From contig CM048852.1 of NCBI GenBank assembly GCA_026545225.1, forward strand, positions 14,716,146 to 14,780,145: a stretch of DNA of 64,000 nucleotides, given 5' to 3'. A program made the position numbers and the translations under genes. This document shows positions 48,623 through 60,073 of the stretch, one piece after another (the first letter of the stretch is position 1; the number at the start of each line of letters is the position of its first letter). Origin of the DNA: Cornus controversa (taxonomy: Eukaryota > Streptophyta > Magnoliopsida > Cornales > Cornaceae). The notes under the pieces are model-generated. The model made no database searches, was not told the DNA's origin, and saw only the letters and a program-made list of their open reading frames with translations.

Positions 48623-50336
48623 CTAGGGCTGAGATATCTCAGCCATTTATCATGACTCTCTCTCTCTAAATCTCTCCCACTTCTCCTCTCTACCTTATCT
48701 CTACATTTCGGGTGCATTCGGCTTGGATTCGTGATTCGCCGAAGAAGGAAAGTGTGTAGGGGACGGCTAGGGCTTCGGTTTGAACTGAACAAACTCGTGT
48801 TTCGGCAAGGTGGAACCCGCTAAAAATTTTGATAAGTGTTTGGAAGGTCTTCTATCTTGAGGTAGGGGTTCTTCTTCTCTTCTATTTGTCGATTCTAGGG
48901 TTTCGGGTGAAGAGGTGAAGTATAGGGTGTGTTTTGCATATATAAGAATGGTGAGAGGGGTGGGATTTGCTATTTTTTCCTTCTCTTGAGTCTCTTCCAT
49001 GCAAAATTGATGTGGCTTGTGTTGTGTAAAGCATGAGAAACTAGTATATGTAAATGTGTGAAGTTAAGAAGATGAATGCCTAAATATGTGTACATGTGAA
49101 ATTATGTGAAATGATGAATATGTATGTGGTTATGTGTTGAGATGCCAATGTAAAATGCATGCTAGTTATGTGTAGGAAGTGTATGCATTGAGTAGAGCAA
49201 GAGTAAAGTATGCTAAGTTTGGAATTGTAGGCATATGCGACATAATATGCATGTTTTGCACATGTATGTGCTATATGTGGTATAAAGTGATGAGAGGCAT
49301 GCTAGACATTTATTTAGCATTGATGAGCATGAATGAAGCATAAAAATAACATTCTATGTATATAAGTACCCATGCTTGTGTCTTGTGTTGAAGGAATATG
49401 GAGTTGTTGACATGGTATGTAGTGACATGCATTCATGTAGGTCGTGTCGGATCGGCACTTAGAAGGGTTGGAAAAACCTCTACTGAGCCGCAGTGGTGCT
49501 CACCCTTTTATTCTAAACTATTTTACAGATAAGGTGCTGATGATGGATGGGATTTGAATGTCCAATAAGAGTTTTAGCTATGTTTTGCTACGTTTTGAAC
49601 ACTTATACATTTGGCTATCCATGCCGGCTTGTGGCATGTGGATTATGTTGGGTTATAGTTATATTTATGTTAGATGTAACTTGTATGTTCATTTGGACCT
49701 CGTATGTATAATAAATGATGTTAGTGTATGGATATGGTTTGAATGAATGATATGTACCCTTAGAGAAAATTGTGTGTTGGAAATGTATGGTACCATAGGA
49801 CCATTTTCCTCTTTAGTTATGATTTCTTGTATGGTTACTCATGAACAAATGGAGTATGGAAAGTATGTATGCATGAGTTGTTGAGTGAAGATGGTAAGAA
49901 AAATAGATAGAATTACATTTCAAATGTGAAATGCATGCTATGTGAATATACTTGATGGCCATTAAGGCATTAGAGTAGCCATTGGGGGGACACCTGCCCA
50001 AAAGTGTCCATTTTGAGTTCAATAAGTGAATGGAATTTATTTATATAGTAAGAGAATTGTGTTAGCTTCGATTTGATGGGTCATGGACCTTGATTGGATT
50101 TAAATTAAGAAGGTTATGCATGTTTTGGTGCAAGAGTGGGAAATCTTACATACACCCACTAATTTGATCATAACTTGAGTTTTGGTTGGTATTTTTGGAT
50201 GATTCAAATTGGGTTAGAAACTAGACATGTTAAGGATGATCCATGTCTAATTTAAAGTCAAACAGACTTACGGATTGTGAGATATTAGCATTTGAAGTCA
50301 GGTTGAGGAATGCTGTCAAAAATTTAGGCTCAGGTA

Positions 50337-50450
50337 CTTTCAGGCTGCTGAAAGTTCACTTTCAGGCGACTAAAAGTGCTATTTTTGGAATTACAAACTC
50401 TCTGGAAGTTTCAGGCGACTGAAACAGAGGTTTTAGGTGACTCAAAGTCC
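50337..50450. repeat. Palindromic-word cassette (TTTCAGGCGACTGAAA), G
   Basis: CTTTCAGGCTGCTGAAAG, CTTTCAGGCGACTAAAAG and GTTTCAGGCGACTGAAAC lie within about 110 bp at the scaffold position. Confidence 0.7.
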
Positions 50451-50951
50451 TATAGACCTTAAAAATGGGGAATTTTATGATTTTTCATAATCTAAGAGTA
50501 GAAATGGAAGGTCATGGATGCATAGACCGATGTGTGGCCCATTGGAATGGATAGTGATGAGTATACACATAGATAATTACATGCATATGGTTACCTTCTG
50601 GGAGTTGGAATTAGGGCGTGACAGGATGGTATCATAGCTTGATACTATCACATGAGTGTGGTTAAGGTTGTTTACGGGGTTGAGTGAACGGGTTTACGAC
50701 TCGGAATTCGGGGTCTGTCCGGGGAAGTCTCGGTGGTCCGGATTCCGGGGCATGACAGGTACCGATCGGCTGATAAGCTAACAAGCTGGCCAAAATTTCC
50801 CAAAACCTACTACTTTTCACCTTTCAATGCTATCCTTACGCACCAAACATTTCTTACTCAATGGGACCTCAAAACCTATCATTTTTCCATCTCAAATCAT
50901 TCATATACATCACATAAAATCATGATGAAACTCATATCATTATTATGTAAT

Positions 50952-52302
50952 TGATCGACGTTGAATATTACGCATTCTAGTATCTTAATTTGCATATTTT
51001 ATTCTCTTAGTGATAGTTTATTTGTGATTTGACTCTATTTTTGTGTTTTCTGTCATTTCAGGGCCTTAATGATTATTTCAGTTAAAACCATGATATTTAG
51101 GCTTTTAAAGAAGACATCCAAGAGGGTTATATGAAGCCTACATCAAGTGAATCCATTCAACTCCATATTTTAACTCAAATCAGCCCAAAGAAGAGGTCCA
51201 AAAGAATTATAACTGTTTAAGGAGATTACGGGTCTGAAGCCCAATTCTGCGTGTAATCCAGTTTTAATCCCATTTTGAAAAATGGCCCGAAAGTCTTATT
51301 TTTGAGCATTAAATCAACTTAATTTTTCATTAAGTTCAACGAAATTCAATTCTGGAGATATTTGTATTTCACGAAAATTTTGTGAATCGCACTCATTCAA
51401 TGTCAAAATTGAATTTCAATTCAGAGAAAATATTTTGGCAGATTTTCTCCTAATCACTTTCCTATTTTCTTTTACTTGGAGAACACCCAATAGGACTTCT
51501 ATATAAGAGAAAGAGATGAGTAGGGTTGGGAGGAGAAAATAAGTGGAGGCCAAGGCAGAGAAGACAGAGACAATCCGGGTTTTATTTATTTATTTTATTA
51601 TGTCTTCTATTTATTTGCTATCTTCTTCTACCATGTGTAACTAAACTCCTCAACTGGGGTTGAGGAGGAAACCTCCATTAATGAAGTGAAGATATTTTTT
51701 TCATTAATTGATTCCCATGTGAATGATTTAAATGCTTATGATTTTCGCTTCTTGTGATTAATTATTTTATAGTTATTTCACCATCTATATCATGTATATA
51801 TGGTAGTTAGAAAGTATTATAATTAATCTAAGCTTGGGTTTGTATTTCTTAAAAGTGATAATCTTTGATCTTATGGTTTTCATTAAATTGGATTCATAAG
51901 ATGCTTAAAATTTTACACTAGTGAAGCGAAGGAAAATCTACCTTTTTAATATATTTTTCATAGTGCTTTATTGTTAAATCTTGAGTAATAAATAGATTGA
52001 TTTCTTGATTGCTACTCTAAATTTGGGGATTAATAAATGAATATTAAAAGCTTCATGGATTTAATGGTGGTGGAATCCGACACCTTAGTTATTTTCTCTA
52101 TTTGATTTCAATTATGTTATTTTATTTGCATGTTAGTTTAATCTCTCAAATCAACCAACTTTTGTTTAAACTAGATTAGTTTTAAATTTGTATTAGTTTT
52201 TCTTCTCAAAGCATTCCCTTGGGTCCAACCTCATTCTTGCCGATCTATATTTCAATAGATTCGTACACTTGCGAGTTATTTTACAATTTTAAAACAACAT
52301 CA
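50952..52302 (+). mobile_element. C: solo LTR, Athila-type, 1351 bp
   Basis: It starts TGATCGACGTTGAATATTAC, closely like A's LTR start, and ends AAAACAACATCA. The flanks GTAAT (50947-50951) and ATAAT (52303-52307) differ at one base. No internal region. The CTTGCGAGTTATT block lies close to the end. Confidence 0.82.
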
Positions 52303-53945
52303 ATAATTCTATCCATATTCATAAACTAAGAGTTATCATACATTCTCTTTTATATATACATCAACTTGTTCTCAAAAATGCAAATGTAAAGCTTTACATA
52401 CATATCAAAAAAGCATTTGGTCCACAATTCGGACATGCATTTAAGAGGAAACTCCAAAATAACCAAAAACTCTTCTCTGCCTAAACCAACTCATGGTTGG
52501 TGAGTTTCTGCTACCTCTTTTTTGAAACCTGAAAAAGATTAATATATAGAGGACTGAGCTCCTACATGCTCAGTAGAAATGCCAAAAGCACATTTCCCAT
52601 AAATCTTGTGAATACCACGTATGATATACAACAAGTCAAGAATAAACTAATTACATGCTCAATATAAGTCAACATACCATGAAACCTATTATGTATACTC
52701 TATGCATATGTCATACAATTCCATCGTGCCACTCACATGTACACAACCAATAATTTGGATTCCAAAACGGACCATCTGACCTCTTTTCCAACCAAAACCT
52801 ATCAATACAAAACTTATCATACCTCGGATTCCAACTATGGATCATCCTACTTTCCTTGACCAAAACTTTTCCATGCCAAACCTTTTCATGACTCGAATTC
52901 TTAATAAGGACCATCCGGTCTCCCTCAACCAAAACTTAGTGATACCAAACCTTTTTCCTATACCAAACCTTACACTTCCCTCTCTTACCATTACATGTCT
53001 ACAACCTAGATACGTGTAATTTGCAATGCCACATTTCATGCCATAATGCACATTTTTGACCACAAAGTAACTAGCATGCCTTTGGACCTCAGTTTCACGT
53101 AAGAAAACATATTACGACACTTAATTATGCTCCGATGCTCAATTAGGCAATTTATCAAACACATAAGTCCCAAAATCCACAATGTGAATCAAATCACCAT
53201 TAAACTCCAAATTTTTTCAAGTCATGCCCACATAAATCACATAGAAGGCATATAAGCATAAGATTATACATTTTATCATGCTAAATCATGCTTGTAACAC
53301 ATATATATATGCTAAACTTCAAAATTAATCTATACAAACAAATATATAGCTAGATGGATGCTCTAACCACCCAACATACTCACAAAAAATATAGGAATTC
53401 ACGAGTTAGACATCTATTCCTCAAGTTGGAAGAGTTTCCAAACAAAACCCCAAAATCTTCTCAAGCCAAACTCGCCCAAAACTAACTTTCCTTTGGTTAA
53501 ATGGAAGCCCTCAACATACATAATGATCTTCTCTTTTTTGGCATCTTCCAATTCTCACTTTAAACCCTTCAAAATTTAGAGAGAATGAGAGAAATAGATG
53601 ACTAAATGCCCCTCTTCACTTAATGTACCTTCCCGACCTCTATTTTTGATTTTGAAAATTTCTACGATCCCGAAATCAATTCCTTTATTCATTTAATATT
53701 TTATTTGTTCTAAAACCAAAAACAAACTTTTCTCAAAAAATATTTAGTTTTTTGGGCTCACCTAACCCACGTCTCGGGCCCCACTGACCTGAAAATCACA
53801 AATTGAACCAAATGGTTCTAAAACATTCACAAACCTCAAAATAAGTCTCCATACTTCTATTTCATCATGAAAACCCTTGAAAATTCATTTCCATGCCTTA
53901 AATTGATAAAATAGAAAAAAATAAAACTGGTGCAAAAAGACCTGG
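52303..53945 (-). mobile_element. D: diverged Tekay-type LTR fragment
   Basis: It continues from 50758-50951 across solo LTR C. Phrases shared with other minus-strand LTRs include CTCAGTAGAAATGCC (52578), CTTAATGTACCTTCCCGACC (53617) and GGGCTCACCTAACCCACGTC (53754). A 69-bp array (52755-52960) is built on GGATTCCAA..GGACCATC..CAAAAC. Neither end is clean; the left is cut by G. Confidence 0.55.
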
Positions 53946-54060
53946 TGTTTTCAATTCGTATTCCCTAAGAAAGTCCTATCAAATCCCCTGATCTCATGTA
54001 TACAATAAGAGTTATTGTGCAACCATTATTCAAATAATCATATAGAATGGGAATGATATG

Positions 54061-54520
54061 ATTTCAAACACCATAAAAGCTTACTAAGATAAGATAAAAC
54101 TTCCATTGTAATCGAATATAAAAAATGAAGATCCATCACAGATGTCTTCTAGGTGTGATTCTCAAAGTTACACAAATATTATACATGTATAGAAATTTCC
54201 CATAAATGTAAATATAATCAAATCGTAGTGTTTGGCTAGGGATATATCGATTCTCCAAAAGAAAAGTTAGCCGCTCATAGTGACGATTTGATTTCAAATA
54301 GAATAAAAGCTTACTAAGACAAGATAAAACTTCCATTGTAATCGAATATAAAAAATGAAGATCAACCATAGATGCTTTCTAGGTGTGATTCTCAGAGTTA
54401 CACAATTGTTATACATATACAAAAATTTCCTATAAATGTAAATACAATCAAACCATAGTGGTTGGCTAAGGCTACATCAATTCCCCAAGAGAGAAGTTAA
54501 CCGCTCATAGTGACGATTGA
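54061..54520. repeat. 230-bp tandem duplication
   Basis: ATTTCAAA..ATAAAAGCTTACTAAGA begins at 54061 and again at 54291. Both copies run to a CGCTCATAGTGACGATT phrase, with scattered differences, so the duplication is not recent. Confidence 0.85.
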
Positions 54521-54677
54521 AGCCTTTTTAGATGAGGGAGGATCCATCTCCATGTCGACTATCCTTCTTTGCCATTCTACCTCCTCCAAACACTACTATT
54601 TTGTCTCCAAAAACTAGTCTCCCCCTAAAGTCCTGAATTCTCTTGTTTTAAATCGCATATCCAGGTTATCACTGTCA

Positions 54678-54816
54678 CGCTTGAGCTCACTTAAGACTGC
54701 ACTCGAGCGCAACCTGCAGAGTGCCACAATCTCGAACTTAAGTTTCTGGAGTGCAATGGGCTCGAGCCCTTTAGGTATGTGCTCGAGCCCTTTAAATCAT
54801 ATGCTTGAGTGCAATC
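54678..54816. repeat. Palindromic-word cassette (GGGCTCGAGCCC), K
   Basis: Words such as GGGCTCGAGCCC, a perfect 12-bp palindrome, and GTGCTCGAGCCC, CACTCGAGCGCA and CTTGAGCTCA recur. It again differs from the word in every other element. Confidence 0.65.
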
Positions 54817-55200
54817 TTCTGGACTATACTTTTAATTGTGCTGGAATACAGATCTGGCCCACCATATCATCCTGGTCCAAAGACATAATGTCCTTCATCT
54901 TTCATAAGGACATTATCAAAAACCCGAAATAACCAGAACTGAATGCATTTATGAAAAGTCTCAAAAATGACAAAAACATGAAAACAACATGAAAACTACA
55001 GTGTAAATACAAATAAGGTATTAACATATGCATTTAAGGGGCACGAATGTGCAACATTCGGTACTTATCAAAATGTATGTTATGCATGAAAAAAAATGAT
55101 TCTGTGAGACTTTTGTACACAAAATGCAAAAGCAAGGTTTGAACTCTTGTTGATACTTTTTATACCGAGGGTGATTTTTGTATTTCATCTGATCGAGGCA

Positions 55201-55465
55201 CAAGTAGGACCATACGTTGTTGTCGGCTTATCCCTTCGTATCAGCACCAAACGTCTACCATGTGATCCGTATAGGAGGGCCATGCTCGCCCCCAGCATTA
55301 CCGTAGTAGGGGTATTTAAATCATGTCCTATCCAACCAAGGTGCAAGTAGGACCATACATTGTCGTACGGCCTACACTCCTTGTATTGGCACCAAATGTC
55401 CACCACGTGATCAGCATAGGACGGCAATGATTGCCCCAAGCATCACCGTAGTTGGGGTATACAAA
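55201..55465. repeat. 143-bp tandem repeat (2 units)
   Basis: CAAGTAGGACCATAC begins at 55201 and 55344. The units share GGCACCAAA and a CACGTGATC-type phrase. Probably the minisatellite zone of an otherwise unrecognisable old LTR. Nothing else is identifiable between 55071 and 55781. Confidence 0.75.
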
Positions 55466-55786
55466 ACATGTTAGCTCAAAATTGATCACCTCATGACTAT
55501 TTTAGTATCAAAAAATTTCAAACCAAGCAAGTGTCCTTGGTATGCAAAATGGAAGAAAGAAAATGGGGTAGAAGATGTATGTGAGAGATATATATGTAAA
55601 TAAAGCAAAATGTATTAAACATTGAAAAGAAAGCTTTTTAGGCAAATATAAATGCACATGTAGTAGAGGTATATCATATATTAGGTTATTCAAACATCAA
55701 TCTTCTATGATTCTCCATGATAGAGGCCTAAAACATTGACGATTGTTGTGCTTGGAAAGGGTACTTTGTTTTACCAAAATAGTTCT

Positions 55787-57317
55787 TGTCCAATTATTAA
55801 TAAACCACTTGCAATAGTACGAATCTTTGTAAGATAGGGTTCTTGTGAAGGTGTCGATCCCACAGAGAATGTGATTAAATTACTCTTAATTGATTCATTG
55901 AAAGAGAAGTTGATATTTTTGGTATTTGTTTAACATAAAATAAAATGGCACTAGCTATAATTTTAAATTGATAAATATAAGAGGTACTAGGGTATTGATT
56001 TCACCACTAGCCTCACATCAATGGAATAATGTATTTCAACTTGGGAAAGTTACATATGTATAAGCATGATTCATGGGATTTGTCACATACCACCATGATA
56101 TCTTCAAGAAAATACATAAATCAAAAGATAAGAATAATTCATCTCTAGTTAGCATGAATCGTCTACCTAACTACTTAATAAAAGACATAACATGAAATTA
56201 AAAATGTAGAACGATTCATCTTCCTTAAGCATGAATTATCAAATCTAATGAATTTATGTTCAAATAAAACTATTGTATAACTTTCATACTTTATAAGACA
56301 AGAGAAGAATGAAGTCAAGATTGAACATAACTTTGTATTTCAATTACAAATGTAATCCTCAAAGTTATACAACTTATTATACACATATAACAATCCCAAA
56401 TAAAGATACTATTATCATACCATTGATGTTGGCTAGGGCTACATCAATGCCCTAGGAAGAGTTTTAGCTCCTTATGGCTAACTTACAAGTCTTCATGGTT
56501 GGAGAACACTTCATATTTCTCTATGTGTGCAAAATTTTTCCACTCACTTCTCCTCTCTTTACATTACTCAATTCCTCTCCATTTATAGCCAAGGTTAGTG
56601 TAATATGCGTGTCCACCATTTCTTCCACTTAAACTCATCCTATGGCCTAAATAGCTCCATATGTAATCCATTTTAGAAGAATTGGATCATCTCCCTCCAT
56701 GTGTATAGCACTTTGATGAATTCATTGAGTGGGGTGGTTACTTGTCATATCATTGGTCACTTGTTACAAATTTTCAAAGCAACCAAAGAAAAATCTGCCC
56801 AGAATATTTAATCTACTGTTTTGGCCACTTTCAACCACCAAGATGTCAGATTTAGAGATTTCTCAAAACTAAACGTATTTAGAACTCTCTTTTATCTTTC
56901 TACAGTAGTAAAAATTTCCTTAATTGGAGTTTGGAGCATGAAGTTATGGTCAAAATACAAACAGTGCGCAGATAAGAATTTTGAACGAATTTTTGGCTTG
57001 AGATTAGTCTTGAACTTGTACTTGACCTAATGAATGAACCAATTCAGATTTTTGGCCCCTTTTGCATTAAATCTTCAATATAGCTTGGCCCAATCCATGG
57101 ACTCATCATTAGAAGTTGGCCCAAACTAATGGCAATTTCTTGTTCTTATGGAAGCTTCATTGAAAGCCCAAGAACCATGGAATTAACCATTATTTCATCT
57201 AAGGATCTAAAAATGACAAAAATAGAATAATACTATAAAAATACTAATATAAACATAATTAAAGGATTAACATATGTAAATTAGAAGGATCGAATGCACA
57301 ACATTCTATGCTTATCA
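55787..57317 (-). mobile_element. B 3' LTR, about 1531 bp
   Basis: The minus strand starts TGATAAGCATAGAATGTTGT at 57317 and ends AATAATTGGACA at 55787. The GGGATCGACACC..CTATTGCAAGTGG block lies at 55804-55870. Left flank GTTCT; the partner at the 5' end is not visible. Confidence 0.75.
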
Positions 57318-57330
57318 CACCCTCAAACTT
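57318..57330 (-). other. Polypurine tract of B
   Basis: The minus strand reads AAGTTTGAGGGTG next to the LTR start, one base different from A's PPT, preceded by GCAATATGT as in A. Confidence 0.8.
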
Positions 57331-59170
57331 ACATATTGCTAGTTCCTTAGCAATACACAACAAGAAAAATAAAATAACTTTCCTCTTTCGTGAGAAATAC
57401 GATTGCATTTAGAAAATGCAACAAGCCTTTTAAACCCCTAGGCATCCCTAGTGGATGAGTGAAGTCTCGTGAGGGTTTAACAGATATGTTACCCACAAAC
57501 ATCAAGTGATGGTAATTACACTCAATAAAATTTTTCCATTAATGTGCAACTGTTAAGAATACTTTAATCAATCCACTTTAGTGTGTAATACAAAATATTC
57601 AACACTATCCAAAAGTTAGAAATTTTTATTACTATTCTTAACTCAGAGTGTGTGTGTGAATATAGCTTGAAAATATAATTTTCAAATTAAAAGCGACTGC
57701 AGTCCAGATTTCTTTAGAAAATTAGCTTTGATCTCAAATCTCACATATGATATTTCACTCAAAAACAAGTACTTAGAGATTGGCTAATTTTTCACTCAAG
57801 TATATATGAGAAGAATAATGTAAACAAGTGCAAGTTATCTCACATATGATTCATATGAAGAACCGCAAATACATGAAGGAACATGTAGTATCATGAAATG
57901 GATATCAAACGTTAAGAATTTATACCACAACATTATAGCTCAGTCATGACTGTTTTAGAACCATACCATCCTTGAGATCAAATAGGGCTTTTACTAGGAT
58001 GTAATGTTAGGTGAAAGTAGGATAACAAGGTGATGGTGATATTAAAATGTGTATTCCAGAATGCTTGAAAAAAACCAATTCCTTAGAGCACATTGCATTC
58101 AATTTCTTCTTACTTTTGTCAATCAATTCTTTTTTTGTATACACTTCTTTAGAATTTTCTTCAGCAATCCCATACCTTCTTTTCTTCACTTTTCTTTTTC
58201 TATTTTTCTTTTCTTTTTGATTCTCGCTTGCTCTTTTGATATCTATTGATCATATCGATTCCGAAATACTTTGATAAAAGGGTTGTGAAAGGAAAGTTAG
58301 CTAAAGCTCGACGGGTTAACTAGTGGTATTGCATTACCAAGAAAAGAAATTTAAAGGCTCAAAAATATAGAAAGATGGCCTAAACTCATTTCTCAAGGAT
58401 CAGTATAATTCTTCAACAAGTGTGAACTCAAAAGATAGTGTGGCATAAAATTCCCAATATTTGACCAAAAGAAAAAAACTAATGAGACCAATCAACAAAT
58501 TATGCGAACTCAATGAAAATTTTAGAATTTAACCTTTTAACCCTCAAAATAATAAGAATATCACAAAAGCTCACTGGGTTAAATCTTCACTTTTATTCTT
58601 CAGATTTCTAACATGCAGTCACTCATCAATTTCAAATTATATCGAAAGGCTATCGTGAATAATATTGTTCTGAGTTTTAAAATTCATGAAATTTATTCTA
58701 ATTAAAATATAGGATAAAATCTATAAAATATACTAAAGCTTCAAGATTTTCAAAAATTATTTACACATTGAATATCGAAAAATCAAATCATAGTGTAAAA
58801 ATTACCAATTTTTTTTATTTTTTTTTCTTTTTTCAAATAAAACATAACAACACAAAATTGTTCTTCCTTACCCCCAAACTTAAATCACACATTATCCTCA
58901 ATGTGTAACAAAAACATAAAGCATATGGTAAGTGATATAACAATATTACCGTGGTGGTAGAAATATTAAAATCTGGTTAAGCATCCAAATGAATAAGGGT
59001 TAGCCATCCCCCCAAACTTGGATACAAGAACCTGTCATGAAGAACATAATACATACCAACCAAGCCAACTAAACAAAATCAATCTAAACATCCAAAATAA
59101 GTTTAACACAAATTAAGAACAAAAAATCAAGATTTCATCATTCATCTAAAGTATGAACATGTTGCTTAAT
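57331..59170 (-). other. B 3' non-coding region, Athila-type
   Basis: Collinear with 39760-41120 of element A: the CTCACGAGACTT and CTAGGGGTTTAAA block (57430-57485), the AAAAGAAAAG purine zone (58160-58210), then PPT-like AAGTTTGGGGGTAAG at about 58871-58885 and AAGTTTGGGGGGATG near 59009. No gene. Confidence 0.7.
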
Positions 59171-59752
59171 TTATGAATGATGTAGATAGGAAGAAACAAT
59201 TGATTGGAGCTCATCACCATCATCTTGTATGTTGTTTGGATCAATAAACTGATTTTGACAATAAGACATGGTGTCAAAATTGTTGCATAAGTCTTGATTC
59301 AATAGTGGTGCCATGTCCACATTTTCAGATGGAACCCAGATTTGAGCATGATTATCTGGTGGATGTGATGAAAAGTTCCATTCAAAAATATCATTAGGGT
59401 TTACACTGGAGGAGCTAGAAGCAAAGTTTTGAGCTGCTAGGTGACTGAGAGAAACCAGTTGTGCTTGTAGACTGAGAATTTGCCATTCAAGAGAAAGAAT
59501 ATATGAAACGCAACGAAAAATGGGATTGTGAAGCCTAGCTTGAGCTTCATATGCCATAGTTAGAACAGCTGTACCTCGATGTTCCACAGGGAGACGGGCA
59601 AGGAGTTTTGAGAAGTTAATATACCCAAAAAATTTATGGATGGCAGCAAAAGTGTCTATACTATCTTCATGGCAAAAATAAGGAGCACAAATGCAATACT
59701 TATCACATTTGTTTCTCAAGAATTTGCAAACACCACAAGTAGTTTTAGACAT
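59171..59752 (-). CDS. LOB-domain (LBD) transcription factor, intact frame
   Basis: A 193-codon frame starting MSKTTCGVCKFLRNKC. The LOB zinc motif C-x2-C-x6-C-x3-C is complete at residues 6, 9, 16 and 20. It is followed by CAPYFCHED, FAAIHKFFG, the conserved LP at 54-55, AYEAQARLHNP (67-77) and a zipper-like helix with L88, L95 and L99 (the fourth position, 106, is Ala). In the GAS block the usual FGASNVSKLL is FGYINFSKLL, so Ala-Ser became Tyr-Ile. The C-terminal half is acidic and Asn/Gln-rich. LBD proteins are plant-only DNA-binding regulators of organ and root development; it most resembles the LBD16/18/29-like group. An in-frame ATG 64 codons upstream is less likely because LBD proteins start just before the first Cys. 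It is a single exon, with no stop, inside retroelement DNA. Confidence 0.8.
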   Translation of the reverse strand: MSKTTCGVCKFLRNKCDKYCICAPYFCHEDSIDTFAAIHKFFGYINFSKLLARLPVEHRGTAVLTMAYEAQARLHNPIFRCVSYILSLEWQILSLQAQLVSLSHLAAQNFASSSSSVNPNDIFEWNFSSHPPDNHAQIWVPSENVDMAPLLNQDLCNNFDTMSYCQNQFIDPNNIQDDGDELQSIVSSYLHHS

Positions 59753-60073
59753 TTTGGATAACACGAAGAAGAAACACAAATTGCTAACACTTACTCTTTC
59801 AAATTTTTTAATCAAACTAATTCTTCTCACTTTTATGGTAAAAGAGTTTCTCATACATGCATTGTACCTGTATTGCACAAATTCCAAACATGCAGCTATG
59901 CATGCAATGTTGTCATTGACAAACAAGCCATCTATGTTTGACAAAATTACCTACACAACTCTAAAAGCATAGATTGGGTTAAAATTCAAATTAGAGTTCA
60001 AAATTCGAGATGTGTGATTGGTGTGCAAAATTTTTATGTATTTGAAGAGCAGATTTTTTTAATATTGTAATAT

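Larger units (their letters stand above)
48247..50757 (+). mobile_element. G LTR, Tekay-type, 2511 bp
   Basis: It starts TGTAGAGACTGGAACC and ends TTCCGGGGCATGACA. Extended-type end: an inner GGGCGTGACA at 50623 is followed by TGGTATCATAGCTTGATA, then a further 134 bp to the true end. Landmarks: hairpin at 48391-48408, TATA-like box at 48614, CATGCCGGCTTGTGGCATG hairpin near 49619, cassette at 50337-50450. It follows the PPT, so it is a 3' LTR. The first five right-flank bases are GGTAC; no partner was identified on the left. Confidence 0.85.
53950..55070 (-). mobile_element. K: Athila-type LTR fragment
   Basis: The minus strand starts TGATAAGTACCGAATGTTGC at 55070, close to B's LTR start. 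It includes a 230-bp internal duplication and a cassette at 54678-54816 with CTCGAGCCC and ACTCGAGCGCA words. The 3' end block seen in other Athila-type LTRs is missing, so it is truncated. No TSD found. Confidence 0.55.

Noticed and set aside
54136-54369. Minus-strand 77-codon frame in K as a gene
   Set aside because: It spans a 230-bp tandem duplication in an LTR and matches no domain.
58007-58249. Lys-rich and Phe-rich frames on opposite strands
   Set aside because: They come from a purine-rich low-complexity stretch conserved in Athila 3' non-coding DNA.
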